Source: an uncultured Verrucomicrobia subdivision 3 bacterium (lineage in GTDB: Bacteria > Verrucomicrobiota > Verrucomicrobiae > Limisphaerales > UBA11358). Taken from it: a stretch of DNA of 11,703 nucleotides. The stretch covers positions 1 through 11,703 of the forward strand of contig CAIXPZ010000298.1 of NCBI GenBank assembly GCA_903921455.1, read 5' to 3'. A program made the position numbers and the translations under genes. The notes below the pieces were generated by a model. That model did not search any database. It was not told the origin of the DNA and was given only the letters and a program-made list of their open reading frames with translations. Positions 1 through 7,331 of the stretch are shown piece after piece. The first letter of the stretch is position 1. Each line of letters starts with the position of its first letter.

Positions 1-1068
1 CCGCTCGTGCTCATCGCCCAATACGGCGCGGACGCCCTCCGCTTTGGCACCATGCGCAGCGCGCCGCTCGGTCAGGACGTGCTCTTCGACGAGAAGGACG
101 TGGAACTCGGCCGCAATTTCTGCAACAAGCTATGGAATGCCTGCCGCTTCCGCCAGATGGTCGGCAGTGCCGACTTCCCAATTCAGGGCGAGATCGAACG
201 CACGTTGCTCACGCCGGATGACAAATGGATTCTGCTCAAGCTCGACGCCGCGATCCGCGAAGTCACCATTGCGCTCAACGAATACAAGTTCAGCGAGGCC
301 ACCGCCGCGCTCTACAAATTTTTCTGGAGCGAATATTGCGACTGGTATGTCGAGGCGAGCAAGGCCGTGTTCTTCGGCACCGACGCCAAGCAGAAGGCGA
401 ACACGCTCGCGGTGATTGATTTCGTGTTGAGCCATACCATCCGGATGTTCCATCCGTTCCTGCCGTTCATCACGGAGGAACTCTGGCACGGCATGGGTTT
501 CGCGACCGACATGCCGGATAATCAGGGCGGCAAGACCATCATGAACGCGCCGTGGCCCATGCCGTTCGATGAGGATTTCAAAGGCCATTACGGCCTCGAT
601 GATTGCTACATCGAGATGACGGACACGAAATACGAACTCGTCCGCAACGGCCGCGACCTGCGCCGCGCCGGCAACATCCAGGCCGCGAAGAAGGTGAAAT
701 ACGTCTTCAAGCCCGCGCAACATCTCACGCCGCACGACGCGGAAGTCATCAAGCTCCTGCTCAACGCCGAGTCGCTGGAAGTGAACGACGCCTATCAGCC
801 GCCGAAAGGCACGCCCGTTGTCGCGTCACCGCTCGGCGAATTGTTCCTGCCGCTCGAAGGTTTGATTGATGTCGCCGCCGAGAAAATCCGCCTCACGAAG
901 GAGATTGAAAAGATTCAATCCGAGATCGTGAAAGTGGAGCAGAAGCTGGCGAACCCGAACTTCACCACAAAAGTGCCGCCCGCCGTCCTCGCCGAGCACG
1001 AGCAGCGGCTCGTTGAGTGGAAAACCAAACTGGCGCATACACAGGCTTCGCTGGATGTGCTGGGTTAA
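1..1068 (+). CDS. valS: Valyl-tRNA synthetase, C-terminal part (5' end outside window)
   Basis: This enzyme attaches valine to tRNA-Val in the cytoplasm. The frame is open from base 1 with no start, so the gene is cut by the window edge. The first visible residues, ending in LIAQYGADALRF, are the segment that in class Ia ValRS directly follows the KMSKS loop, so the catalytic Rossmann domain and KMSKS lie outside. The GRNFCNKLWNACRF segment (about bases 109-150) marks the start of the helical anticodon-binding domain, which runs to about base 810. The last ~65 residues (about 870-1065) are charged and heptad-like (ends in ...EWKTKLAHTQASL), matching the C-terminal coiled-coil tRNA-binding arm typical of ValRS. 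The closely related LeuRS and IleRS lack this arm, which supports ValRS. The gene stops with TAA at 1066-1068 and is followed 33 nt later by a strong terminator, so it is probably the last gene of its transcript. Confidence 0.95.
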   Translation, partial: PLVLIAQYGADALRFGTMRSAPLGQDVLFDEKDVELGRNFCNKLWNACRFRQMVGSADFPIQGEIERTLLTPDDKWILLKLDAAIREVTIALNEYKFSEATAALYKFFWSEYCDWYVEASKAVFFGTDAKQKANTLAVIDFVLSHTIRMFHPFLPFITEELWHGMGFATDMPDNQGGKTIMNAPWPMPFDEDFKGHYGLDDCYIEMTDTKYELVRNGRDLRRAGNIQAAKKVKYVFKPAQHLTPHDAEVIKLLLNAESLEVNDAYQPPKGTPVVASPLGELFLPLEGLIDVAAEKIRLTKEIEKIQSEIVKVEQKLANPNFTTKVPPAVLAEHEQRLVEWKTKLAHTQASLDVLG

Positions 1069-1101
1069 AGCCTGGCATAGAAACCAGCCCGCCTTGTTGC
1101 A

Positions 1102-1136
1102 AAGCCTCGGAACGCTGTTCCGAGGCTTCATTTTTT
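1102..1136 (+). terminator. Rho-independent terminator of valS
   Basis: A perfect 11-bp stem (AAGCCTCGGAA at 1102-1112 pairing with TTCCGAGGCTT at 1118-1128) encloses a 5-nt loop, and a run of six T follows at 1131-1136. It lies 33 nt after the valS stop. Both arms also fall in register with the 21-bp array that begins immediately downstream. Confidence 0.9.
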
Positions 1137-1143
1137 AACTTTG

Positions 1144-1584
1144 GAGCTACGGATTCAAATTTCGTGGCTCCAAATCATCGTTCGGCAGCATCTTTTCATC
1201 ATACTCTAATTACTTCTCATCGTCCGGTAGCTAGTTTGCGACGAGAACTAGCTAGTTGGCCACGGGAATTAGCTAGTTTCCGTCGCGTCGGAGCGACGAC
1301 TTGAGGTTTGGCAGCTCCAGAACGTCGCCCGGTGACTCCGGTAGGACGCGCGGTAGCTGCTTGGGGTCGCCGGGGAGCTACGGAGTGTCAGTCGGTAGCT
1401 CCAGCACGACGCAGCGGAGATCCCAATCACCGACAGTTAGCTACTTTGCGCCGCCGAGTAGCTAGTTGGCGATAGAAACTAACTAGTTGGCGATGAGAAG
1501 TAGCTAGTTTCCGGCGTGTCGTAGCTACCGGGTGACGTTTCGTGGCTCCGATTCCGCAGCAGGTAGCTCCCCCAGCAGGAAGGG
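1144..1584 (+). repeat. Degenerate 21-bp tandem array, 21 units without indels
   Basis: Units start at 1144 and every 21 bases after that up to 1564. The best-kept columns are 1-5, which read TAGCT with variants GAGCT, CAGCT and TGGCT. Columns 6-9 fall into classes such as AGTT, ACTT, ACGG and CCAG. Columns 11-16 are close to GCGACG, and the unit usually ends in G. Examples in exact phase are TAGCTAGTT at 1228, 1249, 1270, 1459 and 1501, and GAGCTACGG at 1144 and 1375. Two more units, at 1102 and 1123, are in phase but overlap the valS terminator. The array fills most of the gene-free region 1069-1703. Bases 1585-1703, between the array and the antiporter start, hold no unit in register and no promoter that I can call. 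Open frames through the array are a by-product of a period divisible by 3. The units are too diverged and lack the repeat/spacer alternation of a CRISPR. Confidence 0.9.
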
Positions 1585-1703
1585 AAGGCTCTCCGCAGCA
1601 CTCAGGAAGGACAGAGCTGGGTTTTACTACCCGAAAGAAAATTGCCGGCCAACCACTATTCTTGCGTGTGTTTTGGGCAGTGCGCGGTTAATTTTCTGCC
1701 GTC

Positions 1704-3416
1704 ATGGAGCACGGACTCGTCACCGATATCGCCATCTGCATCATTGCCGCGTGGGTGGTGGCCGTCCTTTCCCAAGTCGCGAAGCAGCCTTTGCTGCTGG
1801 CCTATCTCGTCGCGGGTTTCGCGGTCGGTCCGCATGGTTTCAAATGGGTCACGAACGCCAACTCCATCCAGACGATTTCGGAAATCGGCCTGTCGCTGCT
1901 GCTGTTCATGATCGGGCTGGAGATTGACCTGAAAAAAATGCTGAGCGCCGGGCGCACCATCACGTTCACGGCGGGATCGCAAATTCTCGGCTGCATCCTG
2001 CTCGGCTGGCTCATTTTCGGGCTGATCGGCCCGGCCCAAAACAGTCTGGAGGCCTTGTATATCGCGGTCGCGGCGGCGATGAGCAGCACGGTCATCATCG
2101 TCAAAATCCTATACGACAAGCGCGAACTGGAAACCCTCGCGGGCCGCGTCACGCTCGGCGTGCTGGTGTTGCAGGACGTCGCGACGATTTTATTTCTCGC
2201 CATCCAGCCGAACTTGAAACACCCCGAGGTGGGCGTGATGCTGGTGGCCATCGGCAAAGTGCTCTGGCTGGTGTCGGTCGGCTTTGTCGTCAGCCGGTTC
2301 GTGCTGCCCAAGGTGTTCAAATTCATCGCGCGCCTGCCGGAACTGATGCTGGTCGGCGCGCTGGCGTGGTGCTTCGCGATGGCCGGGTTTGCGGACTGGC
2401 TGAAGCTGTCGTCCGCCATGGGCGCGCTGATCGCCGGCGTGATGTTAAGCACGTTTCCCTACACGCTCGATGTCGCGGCGAAAGTCACCAGCCTGCGGGA
2501 CTTCTTCGTGACGCTGTTCTTCGTCGGCCTCGGCATGCTGATCCCGATGCCAACCGTGCCTTACATCTTGTGGACGGCTTTTGTCTGCCTGGTGCTGGTC
2601 GCCACGCGGCTGGCGACGATTTTTCCGGCGCTGTATTCCATGCGGCAGGGTTACCGCGTCAGCCTGTTGCCGGCCATCAATCTCTGCCAGATGAGCGAAC
2701 TGTCGCTCGTGCTGCTGGCGCTGGGCCGGGCCAGCGGCGACGTCTCGGACAATGTCATCGGCATCGCGGCGTTTTCCTTCGCCTTCCTCGCCGTCGGCTC
2801 GACGTATGCGATCCTGGGCAACGACACCCTGCTCCGCAAAGCCACGCCGTGGTTCAAGCGGCTGGATTTGCACGACTTGGATCACACGGCCTTTTTCGCG
2901 CGGACGGAAGCGAAGCCCTGCCGGATCTGCCTGCTCGGATTTTCGTGGACCGCCAGTTCGCTGCTCGCGGAAATCGAGCGCAACCGCCCCGATCTGATTC
3001 CCGCCATGGTGGTCATCGATTTCAATCCCGTGGTCCACGAGAAGCTCAAGCAGCATAACGTCCATGCCGTGTATGGCGACATCACCGCGCGCGACGTGCT
3101 GCATCACGCCGGGATTTCCCGCGCGGAATTCATCATCTGCTCGCTCCCCAACATGGTGCTCAAAGGCGCGGACAATCTGAAGATGCTCCGCCAGCTGCGC
3201 GAGCTGAACCCGGACGCGAAGATCATCGTCCACGCCGAACTGCTGTCCGACGTGCCGAAACTTTACACCGCCGGCGCCAGCTACGTCACCGCGCCGCGCC
3301 TGCTGGAGGCCACCGACCTGCTCCAGGTGATCGAGGCCAACGAGCAAAACCTGCTCGACCAGAAACATCAGACGCAACTCAAGTGCCTGGAGCAGCGCCG
3401 CGAAATCATTCCCTAA
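1704..3416 (+). CDS. CPA2-family monovalent cation:proton antiporter (KefB/KefC-like) with RCK/TrkA-N-like domain
   Basis: This is a 570-residue inner-membrane protein. Residues ~5-375 are a chain of hydrophobic helices with Na+/H+-exchanger family hallmarks: the start of the second helix in LLAYLVAGFAVGPHG (31-45), IGLSLLLFMIGLEIDLKKM (61-79), AMSSTVIIVKIL (125-136), and LGVLVLQDVATI (151-162), whose QD pair is typical of Kef-type CPA2 exchangers. Residues ~406-540 form a cytosolic Rossmann-like RCK/TrkA-N domain (ICLLGF, VVIDFNP, AVYGDIT, FIICSLPN). The usual GxGxxG dinucleotide loop is replaced by GFSWTAS (412-418), although the acidic residue ending beta-2 (D439) is present. The length suits this family, which often has ~550-650 residues. 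Whether it moves K+ or Na+ cannot be told from sequence. The ATG start fits the family N-terminus but has no Shine-Dalgarno sequence. The IMPase gene follows 4 nt after the stop. No KefF/KefG-type ancillary gene is adjacent. Confidence 0.88.
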   Translation: MEHGLVTDIAICIIAAWVVAVLSQVAKQPLLLAYLVAGFAVGPHGFKWVTNANSIQTISEIGLSLLLFMIGLEIDLKKMLSAGRTITFTAGSQILGCILLGWLIFGLIGPAQNSLEALYIAVAAAMSSTVIIVKILYDKRELETLAGRVTLGVLVLQDVATILFLAIQPNLKHPEVGVMLVAIGKVLWLVSVGFVVSRFVLPKVFKFIARLPELMLVGALAWCFAMAGFADWLKLSSAMGALIAGVMLSTFPYTLDVAAKVTSLRDFFVTLFFVGLGMLIPMPTVPYILWTAFVCLVLVATRLATIFPALYSMRQGYRVSLLPAINLCQMSELSLVLLALGRASGDVSDNVIGIAAFSFAFLAVGSTYAILGNDTLLRKATPWFKRLDLHDLDHTAFFARTEAKPCRICLLGFSWTASSLLAEIERNRPDLIPAMVVIDFNPVVHEKLKQHNVHAVYGDITARDVLHHAGISRAEFIICSLPNMVLKGADNLKMLRQLRELNPDAKIIVHAELLSDVPKLYTAGASYVTAPRLLEATDLLQVIEANEQNLLDQKHQTQLKCLEQRREIIP

Positions 3417-3420
3417 TTTT

Positions 3421-4197
3421 ATGAAACCCGTCTCCCTCAAGTCCGCCCTCACCGTCGCCATCCAGGCCGCCCGCGCCGCCGGCAAAGTCATGCATGACAA
3501 CTGGCACCGGCCCAAGCGCGTGAACTCCGCGGAAGCCAACGACATCAAGCTGGAACTCGACGTGCGCTGCCAGGCGCTCATCGAGAAGATTCTCGCGGCG
3601 GCCTATCCGCAGATCCCCGTGCTCGGCGAGGAAGGTGACACCGGCAATGTGAATGCCGAATACCGCTGGGTCATTGATCCGATTGACGGCACGGTGAATT
3701 ACTTTTACGGCCTGCCGCACGCCGCCGTTTCCATCGCCCTCCAGCACCGCGAACAATCCGTGGTCGGCGTGATCTACGATCCGTTCACCGATGAGATCTG
3801 GACGACGACCAAGGGCCAGCCGACGCGGCTGAATGGCAAGATTGTCCGGGTCAGCAACCGCGCCCGGCTGGAAGATTGCATCATCGCGATGGGCTTCTCC
3901 AAGAGCCGCGACAATCTGAAGAAAAGCCTGCCGCACCTCATCCGCATTTCCAAGCAGGCCAAAAAAGTCCGCATCATGGGCTCCGCCGCGCTGGAACTGG
4001 TCTATGTCGCCAGCGGCCGGCTGGATGCCTACATCGAACGCACCATCAACCTCTGGGACGTGGCCGCCGGCTCGCTGCTGGTGGAGAATGCCGGCGGGGA
4101 ATTTTACGTCCTGCCTGCTCCCAACGGCAAATTGCGCATGTGCGCCGACAACGGCAAGCTGCGGAAGCAACTTCAGATCGGCAGCTTGCTGAAATAG
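3421..4197 (+). CDS. Inositol-1-monophosphatase family phosphatase (SuhB/IMPase-like)
   Basis: A 258-residue cytosolic Mg2+-dependent phosphatase; this length is normal for the family. All signature elements are seen: GEEGD with E70/E71, motif A WVIDPIDGTVNYF (83-95) with the metal-binding D86 and D89, and motif B LWDVAAGSLLVENAGG (211-226) with D213. The family hydrolyses inositol monophosphates or related sugar/nucleotide monoesters (histidinol phosphate, fructose-1,6-bisphosphate, PAP); the substrate cannot be assigned from these motifs. The start codon lies 4 nt after the antiporter stop, so the two are probably co-transcribed and perhaps translationally coupled. No Shine-Dalgarno is visible. 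The link between ion exchange and this phosphatase is unknown, although several IMPase-family enzymes are sensitive to Li+/Na+; any functional link is conjecture. Confidence 0.92.
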   Translation: MKPVSLKSALTVAIQAARAAGKVMHDNWHRPKRVNSAEANDIKLELDVRCQALIEKILAAAYPQIPVLGEEGDTGNVNAEYRWVIDPIDGTVNYFYGLPHAAVSIALQHREQSVVGVIYDPFTDEIWTTTKGQPTRLNGKIVRVSNRARLEDCIIAMGFSKSRDNLKKSLPHLIRISKQAKKVRIMGSAALELVYVASGRLDAYIERTINLWDVAAGSLLVENAGGEFYVLPAPNGKLRMCADNGKLRKQLQIGSLLK

Positions 4198-4216
4198 CCG
4201 TTAGATCGTCTCAACG

Positions 4217-4558
4217 ATGTCACGCACCATCACGATTCTGGGTTTGATTCAGACAATACTGATTATTATTGGATTTTTCGGTTTGGGAATCGTCATGAAA
4301 ATCAACGGGTATCCAAATGAAGCTTACGGCATCAAGTGGACAACGATTGCTTTGTTTTTACGGCGGGAAGGGTTATGTCTGCTACTTGTTCCAGCAATTT
4401 GGACATTTTTTGCAGCAGCATCTCAGAATCGTCAAAGGCTTATCTTATCAACCGATGGCTGGTGTGTTTTAGGAATCGCTCTCTCTGGCTCAATTATTGG
4501 CATATTTCTCTACGTATGCCTTTTTCCATATACACGCCCCATTCTAATTGGCCACTAA
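4217..4558 (+). CDS. Small AT-rich hypothetical membrane protein, three predicted helices
   Basis: A 113-residue protein that I do not recognise. Hydrophobic stretches at about 5-27, 50-68 and 82-104 indicate three membrane helices with short polar loops; NGYPNEAYGIKW (30-41) is the longest. It starts 19 nt after the IMPase stop. Its base composition and codon use (many A/T-ending codons such as ATT, TTT and ATA) contrast strongly with the GC-rich genes on both sides, which suggests recent acquisition or a fast-evolving orphan. Its last 65 bases overlap the 3' end of rdgB on the opposite strand. That arrangement goes with an abnormal C-terminal tail on rdgB, so the gene probably arrived by insertion at the rdgB 3' end. 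It may also be a chance open frame. The coherent hydrophobic pattern and 113-codon length favour a real gene. Confidence 0.6.
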   Translation: MSRTITILGLIQTILIIIGFFGLGIVMKINGYPNEAYGIKWTTIALFLRREGLCLLLVPAIWTFFAAASQNRQRLILSTDGWCVLGIALSGSIIGIFLYVCLFPYTRPILIGH

Positions 4559-5222
4559 AATATATCTTCAGCTTCGCCAGCGCCCGGGCGCGGTGACTTA
4601 AGGTGTTCTTCACTTCTTCGCCCAATTCGGCGAAGGACTCCGTGAATCCGTCCGGCACAAACAGCGGATCGTAGCCAAACCCGCCCTGCCCGCTCGCGGC
4701 CAGCTGTATCCGCCCCGCGCAGGCGCCGTCGAAGATCTGCGCCTCAAATTCGTCGGCAAAACAGACCGGCGAGGCGCTCTCGATTTTTCCGGCCGGCACC
4801 GGCACCAGCGCGATGACGCAGCGGAACCGCCCGGTGCGTTTTTCCAGCGGCACGTCTTTCAGCAGGCGCAGCAGTTTGGCGTTGTTGTCGGCGTCGTGGG
4901 AATTCTCGCTTTTGTCCAGCGCCGCGAACCGCGCGGAATGCACGCCGGGCGCCCCGTTCAGCGCGTCCACCTCCAGGCCGGAATCGTCGGCGAGGACGTA
5001 GTGGATAGGTGATGGTTGAGGGTTGAGGGCTCCAGCCGCAAGCCACTTCGCCAGTTCCACGGCTTTCTTGGTGGCATTGCCGGCAAAGGTGTCGGCGTCC
5101 TCGACGACGGCCGGCGCCTCGGGAAATGCTTTCAGCGTGAGACAGTGGAAGTCGGCGCCGAGGATGGCCTGGATTTCTCCGACCTTGTGGGCGTTGCGCG
5201 TGGCGATGAGCAGCGTCGTCAT
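4494..5222 (-). CDS. rdgB: RdgB/HAM1-type non-canonical purine NTP pyrophosphatase (ITPase) with extended C-terminus
   Basis: This enzyme hydrolyses ITP, dITP and XTP to monophosphates, clearing deaminated purines from the nucleotide pool. Family marks run in order: LLIATRNAHKVGEI (4-17, the T-x-N-x-x-K triphosphate loop), LADDSGLEVDALNGAPGVHS (77-96), GQGGFGYDPLF (178-188) and SHRARAL (209-215). I chose the ATG at 5222 because the family N-terminus begins at once with MTTLLIATRN; an upstream in-frame ATG at 5303 would add an unrelated 27-residue segment running into the alpha-galactosidase start. The protein has 242 residues against ~200 usually. The excess lies in a short insertion around 64-75 (contains LNPQPSPIHY) and in a ~20-residue tail after KLKIYF (223-242). 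That tail is encoded in DNA shared with the convergent AT-rich orphan gene. The gene is divergent from the alpha-galactosidase, with 71 nt between. Confidence 0.95.
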   Translation of the reverse strand: MTTLLIATRNAHKVGEIQAILGADFHCLTLKAFPEAPAVVEDADTFAGNATKKAVELAKWLAAGALNPQPSPIHYVLADDSGLEVDALNGAPGVHSARFAALDKSENSHDADNNAKLLRLLKDVPLEKRTGRFRCVIALVPVPAGKIESASPVCFADEFEAQIFDGACAGRIQLAASGQGGFGYDPLFVPDGFTESFAELGEEVKNTLSHRARALAKLKIYFSGQLEWGVYMEKGIRREICQ

Positions 5223-5293
5223 GCGGGGATAATAACCCGAATGTGGTAGCGCGGCGAGCTTGACGCGGAAAATTCCACCGGCAATATCATGCC

Positions 5294-7324
5294 ATGAAAT
5301 CACGCTTCGCCCTCGGCCTGGGCTGCCTGCTGGCCGTCGTCACTCCCCCAATCGTTTCGGCCGAAACCGTCTGGCTCGACGACCTGAACCTCGCCGCCGC
5401 CACGCAGGATTACGGCACGCCCCAGAAGAACAAGTCCGTGGAAAACCACCCGCTGATCCTCGGTGGCAAAAAGTTCGAGCGCGGGTTCGGCACGCACGCG
5501 AACAGCAAGCTGACCGTCAACCTCGGCGGCGGCGCGCAGAGCTTTGCCGCGACCGTCGGCCTCGATGACGACGTCAAGGGCAACGCCGACGCCAGCGTGG
5601 AATTCATCGTGCGCGGCGACGGCAAGACGCTGTGGAAGAGCGGCGTCCTCAAAGCCGACAGCGCGCCCAAGGATTGCTCGGTGGATTTGACCGGCGTGAA
5701 ATCCCTCGTGCTCGAGGTAACCGATGCCGGCGACGGCATTGATTACGACCATGCGGACTGGGCCAATGCCAGGTTCGAAACCGCCGCCGGCAAATTGGCC
5801 ACCGTCGGCGGCGAGCCGAAGCTCGCGCCGGTCGCGCCCTATATCCTCACGCCCGCCGCGCCCGCCGCGCCGCGCATCAACGGCGCCAGCGTCTTCGGCG
5901 TGCGGCCCGGCTCGCCGTTCCAATTCACCATTCCCGCCACGGGCAACCGCCCCATGGAATTTTCGGTGAAAAATCTTCCCGCCGGTTTGCAGCTCGACGC
6001 CGCGACCGGCATCATCACCGGCACCTTGAAAGACAAAGGCGAGTTCACCGTCACGCTCGGCGCGAAGAACGCCCTCGGCACGGCGGAAAAACCCTTCCGC
6101 ATCGTCTGCGGCGACCAGCTCGCGCTCACGCCGCCGATGGGCTGGAACAGCTGGAACTGCTTCGCCCACGCCGTTTCCGCCGAGAAGGTGAAGGCGGCCG
6201 CCGACGCCATGGTCAAGAGCGGCCTCATCAATCACGGCTGGACCTACATCAACATTGACGACTTCTGGGAAAACCACCGCGACTCCAAGGATCCCACGCT
6301 GCACGGCGACTTTCGCGACGCGCAGGGCTTCATCGTGCCCAACGTCCGCTTTCCCGACATGAAGGGCCTGGCCGACTACATCCACGGCCTCGGCTTGAAG
6401 ATCGGTTTGTATTCCTCGCCCGGCCCGTGGACCTGCGGCGGCTGCGCGGCGAGCTGGCAGCACGAGGAGCAGGACGCGCAGACTTACGCCAAGTGGGGCT
6501 TTGATTATCTGAAATACGACTGGTGCAGCTACGGCACCATCGCCTCCGGCGGCGACCCGCGCGTCAAAAACATTCCGCTCTGGGGCAAGAAGGCCACGAA
6601 CGACGCCGGCGCCATCTACCCCTACACCGTCATGGGCAAATTCCTCCGCGCGCAGAACCGCGACATCGTCTTCAGCCTCTGCCAATACGGCATGGCCGAC
6701 GTCTGGAAATGGGGCGACTCCGTCAGCGGCAACTGCTGGCGCACCACCGGCGACATCACCGACACCTGGAAGAGCATGAGCGGCATCGGCTTCAAGCAGG
6801 ACAAGGCCGCGCCCTACGCCAAGCCCGGCAACTGGAACGACCCCGACATGCTCATCGTCGGCGAAGTCGGCTGGGGCCACCTGCACCCGACGCGCCTGAC
6901 GCCCGACGAGCAATACACCCACATCAGCCTCTGGTGCCTGCTCGCCGCGCCGCTGCTCATCGGCTGCGACATGGAAAAGTTCGACGACTTCACCCTGAAC
7001 CTTCTCAGCAATGACGAAGTGCTGGCGCTCGACCAGGACCCGCTCGGCCAACAGGCCACCTGCGTCATCACCGACGGCAACCTGCGCGTCTACGCGAAGG
7101 CGCTCGCCGACGGCAGCCGTGCGCTCGGCTTTTTCAACCTCGGCACCGAACCGCTGAAACTCGACTTCAACCAGTTCGGCCCGCTCGGCCTCGCCGGCCA
7201 ACAGACCGCCCGCGACCTCTGGCGGCAGAAAGATATTGCGACGGTGGATACCGCGAAAGATGCCCTGCCCCTGACCGTGCCCGCGCACGGCGTGGTGCTC
7301 TACAAGCTGACGCCGGCGAAGTGA
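5294..7324 (+). CDS. Secreted GH27 alpha-galactosidase with NPCBM and Ig-like (He_PIG) modules
   Basis: A 676-residue exported glycosidase expected to remove terminal alpha-linked galactose (or a related sugar) from oligo- or polysaccharides in the periplasm or outside the cell. A signal peptide spans 1-23 (basic MKSR, hydrophobic core, likely cut after VSA). Residues ~25-163 are an NPCBM-type module (RGFGTHANS, GLDDDV, DHADWANARF). An Ala/Pro-rich linker follows to ~190, then an Ig-like He_PIG module at ~197-272 (LPAGLQLDAATGIITGTL). The GH27 barrel starts at TPPMGWNSWNCF (279-290). LKYDW (406-410) holds the predicted nucleophile D409, and RTTGDI (483-488) the predicted acid/base D487. The last ~85 residues form the usual C-terminal beta-domain. 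Both catalytic aspartates are present, so activity is likely. The enzyme is not inside a visible polysaccharide-utilisation cluster. No Shine-Dalgarno precedes the ATG. Related GH27 alpha-N-acetylgalactosaminidase or beta-arabinopyranosidase activity cannot be excluded. Confidence 0.93.
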   Translation: MKSRFALGLGCLLAVVTPPIVSAETVWLDDLNLAAATQDYGTPQKNKSVENHPLILGGKKFERGFGTHANSKLTVNLGGGAQSFAATVGLDDDVKGNADASVEFIVRGDGKTLWKSGVLKADSAPKDCSVDLTGVKSLVLEVTDAGDGIDYDHADWANARFETAAGKLATVGGEPKLAPVAPYILTPAAPAAPRINGASVFGVRPGSPFQFTIPATGNRPMEFSVKNLPAGLQLDAATGIITGTLKDKGEFTVTLGAKNALGTAEKPFRIVCGDQLALTPPMGWNSWNCFAHAVSAEKVKAAADAMVKSGLINHGWTYINIDDFWENHRDSKDPTLHGDFRDAQGFIVPNVRFPDMKGLADYIHGLGLKIGLYSSPGPWTCGGCAASWQHEEQDAQTYAKWGFDYLKYDWCSYGTIASGGDPRVKNIPLWGKKATNDAGAIYPYTVMGKFLRAQNRDIVFSLCQYGMADVWKWGDSVSGNCWRTTGDITDTWKSMSGIGFKQDKAAPYAKPGNWNDPDMLIVGEVGWGHLHPTRLTPDEQYTHISLWCLLAAPLLIGCDMEKFDDFTLNLLSNDEVLALDQDPLGQQATCVITDGNLRVYAKALADGSRALGFFNLGTEPLKLDFNQFGPLGLAGQQTARDLWRQKDIATVDTAKDALPLTVPAHGVVLYKLTPAK

Positions 7325-7331
7325 TGTTTGT

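Noticed and set aside
1017..1304. An open frame giving a heptad-periodic peptide (RRELASWPRELASFRR)
   Set aside because: The periodicity follows from the 21-bp DNA array (divisible by 3). The frame starts inside valS, has no independent start support, and does not span the array.
1144..1584. CRISPR array
   Set aside because: Units are contiguous 21-mers without constant repeats alternating with unique spacers, and there are no cas genes in the window.
4200..4206. GTTAGAT resembling an integron attC core just before the first orphan gene
   Set aside because: It is a single 7-mer with no paired core site, no imperfect hairpin, and no second site after the gene; chance is enough to explain it.
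5260..5290. Possible promoter TTGACG ... TATCAT before the alpha-galactosidase
   Set aside because: The 19-bp spacing is long, and the -10 box ends 3 nt before the ATG, so transcription would begin inside the coding region.
5300..7288. A 662-codon open frame on the minus strand across the alpha-galactosidase gene
   Set aside because: Its translation is low-complexity (Ala/Val/Gly/Asp-rich) with no domain, as expected for the antisense shadow of a GC-rich gene; the plus-strand frame has clear GH27 motifs.
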